From Methanocalculus sp. (GTDB taxonomy: Archaea > Halobacteriota > Methanomicrobia > Methanomicrobiales > Methanocorpusculaceae): 5,670 nucleotides of DNA. A program made the position numbers and the translations under genes. The DNA lies in the NCBI RefSeq assembly GCF_029762515.1, contig NZ_JARVGN010000113.1:1-5670 (forward strand), in the 5' to 3' direction. Of the stretch, positions 5,404 to 5,670 are shown piece after piece; the stretch's first letter is position 1, and every line of letters starts with the position of its first letter. Below the pieces are notes generated by a model that was not told the DNA's origin, made no database searches, and saw only the letters and a program-made list of their open reading frames with translations.

Positions 5404-5670
5404 AATATAACCCTTTGTCTTCAATAGCTCAGCATTGAGGACAGACGCACCTGCTGCCCCCCTGATTGTGTTATGTCCCATAGCTGTGTAGCGGATACCT
5501 TCCCTGATCCTGCCGATTGAGACCGTCATCCCATTACCCCTGTTTCTATCAAGCCTGGTCTGGGGGCGATCTGGCTCTTCAAAGATGTGTAATGTCTCCT
5601 CTGGCTGGGTTGGCAGACCGGAGAATGATGGCCTCCATCTCTTAAAGGCGTCCCTGGCTTCAGCGGCACC
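5401..5670 (-). CDS. asd: Aspartate-semialdehyde dehydrogenase, C-terminal part (partial)
   Basis: Ninety codons (89 residues plus stop) run in from the right window edge, so the N-terminal NADP-binding region and catalytic Cys lie outside. The visible part has the archaeal/fungal-type ASADH tail: FSGLPTQPEETLHIFEEPDR, then RLDRNRGNGMTVSIGRIR, then GHNTIRGAAGASVLNAELL and the terminal KGYI. The enzyme converts aspartyl phosphate to aspartate semialdehyde with NADPH, the branch point to lysine, threonine, methionine and isoleucine. Between GRIR and GHNTIRG only about eight residues (EGIRYTAM) separate the motifs, a little shorter than I recall for many homologues, so a small loop deletion may be present. 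The gene heads directly into alba with an 8-base gap; lysine-pathway genes such as dapA or dapB could lie upstream, beyond the window. Confidence 0.93.
   Translation of the reverse strand, partial: GAAEARDAFKRWRPSFSGLPTQPEETLHIFEEPDRPQTRLDRNRGNGMTVSIGRIREGIRYTAMGHNTIRGAAGASVLNAELLKTKGYI

Noticed and set aside
1..5670. Search for CRISPR arrays, insertion sequences, tRNA or rRNA genes, and phage or defence genes.
   Set aside because: No regularly spaced direct repeats, transposase motifs, terminal inverted repeats or tRNA-like cloverleaf sequences were found by eye.

Overview
The window looks like a piece of a euryarchaeal methanogen chromosome, most probably of the Methanomicrobiales type. 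This rests on an Alba chromatin protein, an archaeal-type aspartate-semialdehyde dehydrogenase C-terminus, a short RNB ribonuclease without cold-shock domains, a DUF4013-type membrane protein, TATA-like promoter elements and short intergenic gaps. Base composition is mid-range, with no obvious compositional island. The organism assignment is an inference from family recall, not a search.

Layout. Positions 1-114 (minus) hold the N-terminus of a membrane protein that runs off the left edge. A 187-base divergent gap follows, with possible alternative hairpins. Positions 302-1519 (plus) encode a PreA-like FMN/4Fe-4S oxidoreductase without its usual PreT partner in view. It converges, with only 7 bases between stop codons, on a minus-strand pair: a small protein with two membrane segments (2292-2846) followed by a DUF4013-type polytopic protein (1527-2225). 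That pair is divergent from a plus-strand RNB/S1 ribonuclease (2982-4445). Their shared 135-base spacer has a near-symmetric TATA element bracketed by TTACCAG/CTGGTAA half-sites. The RNase converges on a small secreted protein of unknown family (4510-4965, minus), with two hairpins in the convergent gap. At the right, asd (3' end, 5401-5670, minus) leads into alba (5117-5392, minus). The alba ribosome binding site overlaps the asd stop region, and a hairpin plus T-rich tract lies just downstream of alba.

How the genes relate. Clear co-transcription is supported for asd-alba and is likely for the two membrane proteins. The rest are single genes in alternating orientation. No mobile element, CRISPR array, tRNA or rRNA was seen. 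The window reads as ordinary chromosomal territory with several poorly characterised archaeal families. No complete new system is evident. The best leads are the two-gene membrane pair with its potentially co-regulated divergent RNase, the asd-alba coupling, the orphan PreA, and an RNB active site with Gln in place of the fourth Asp.
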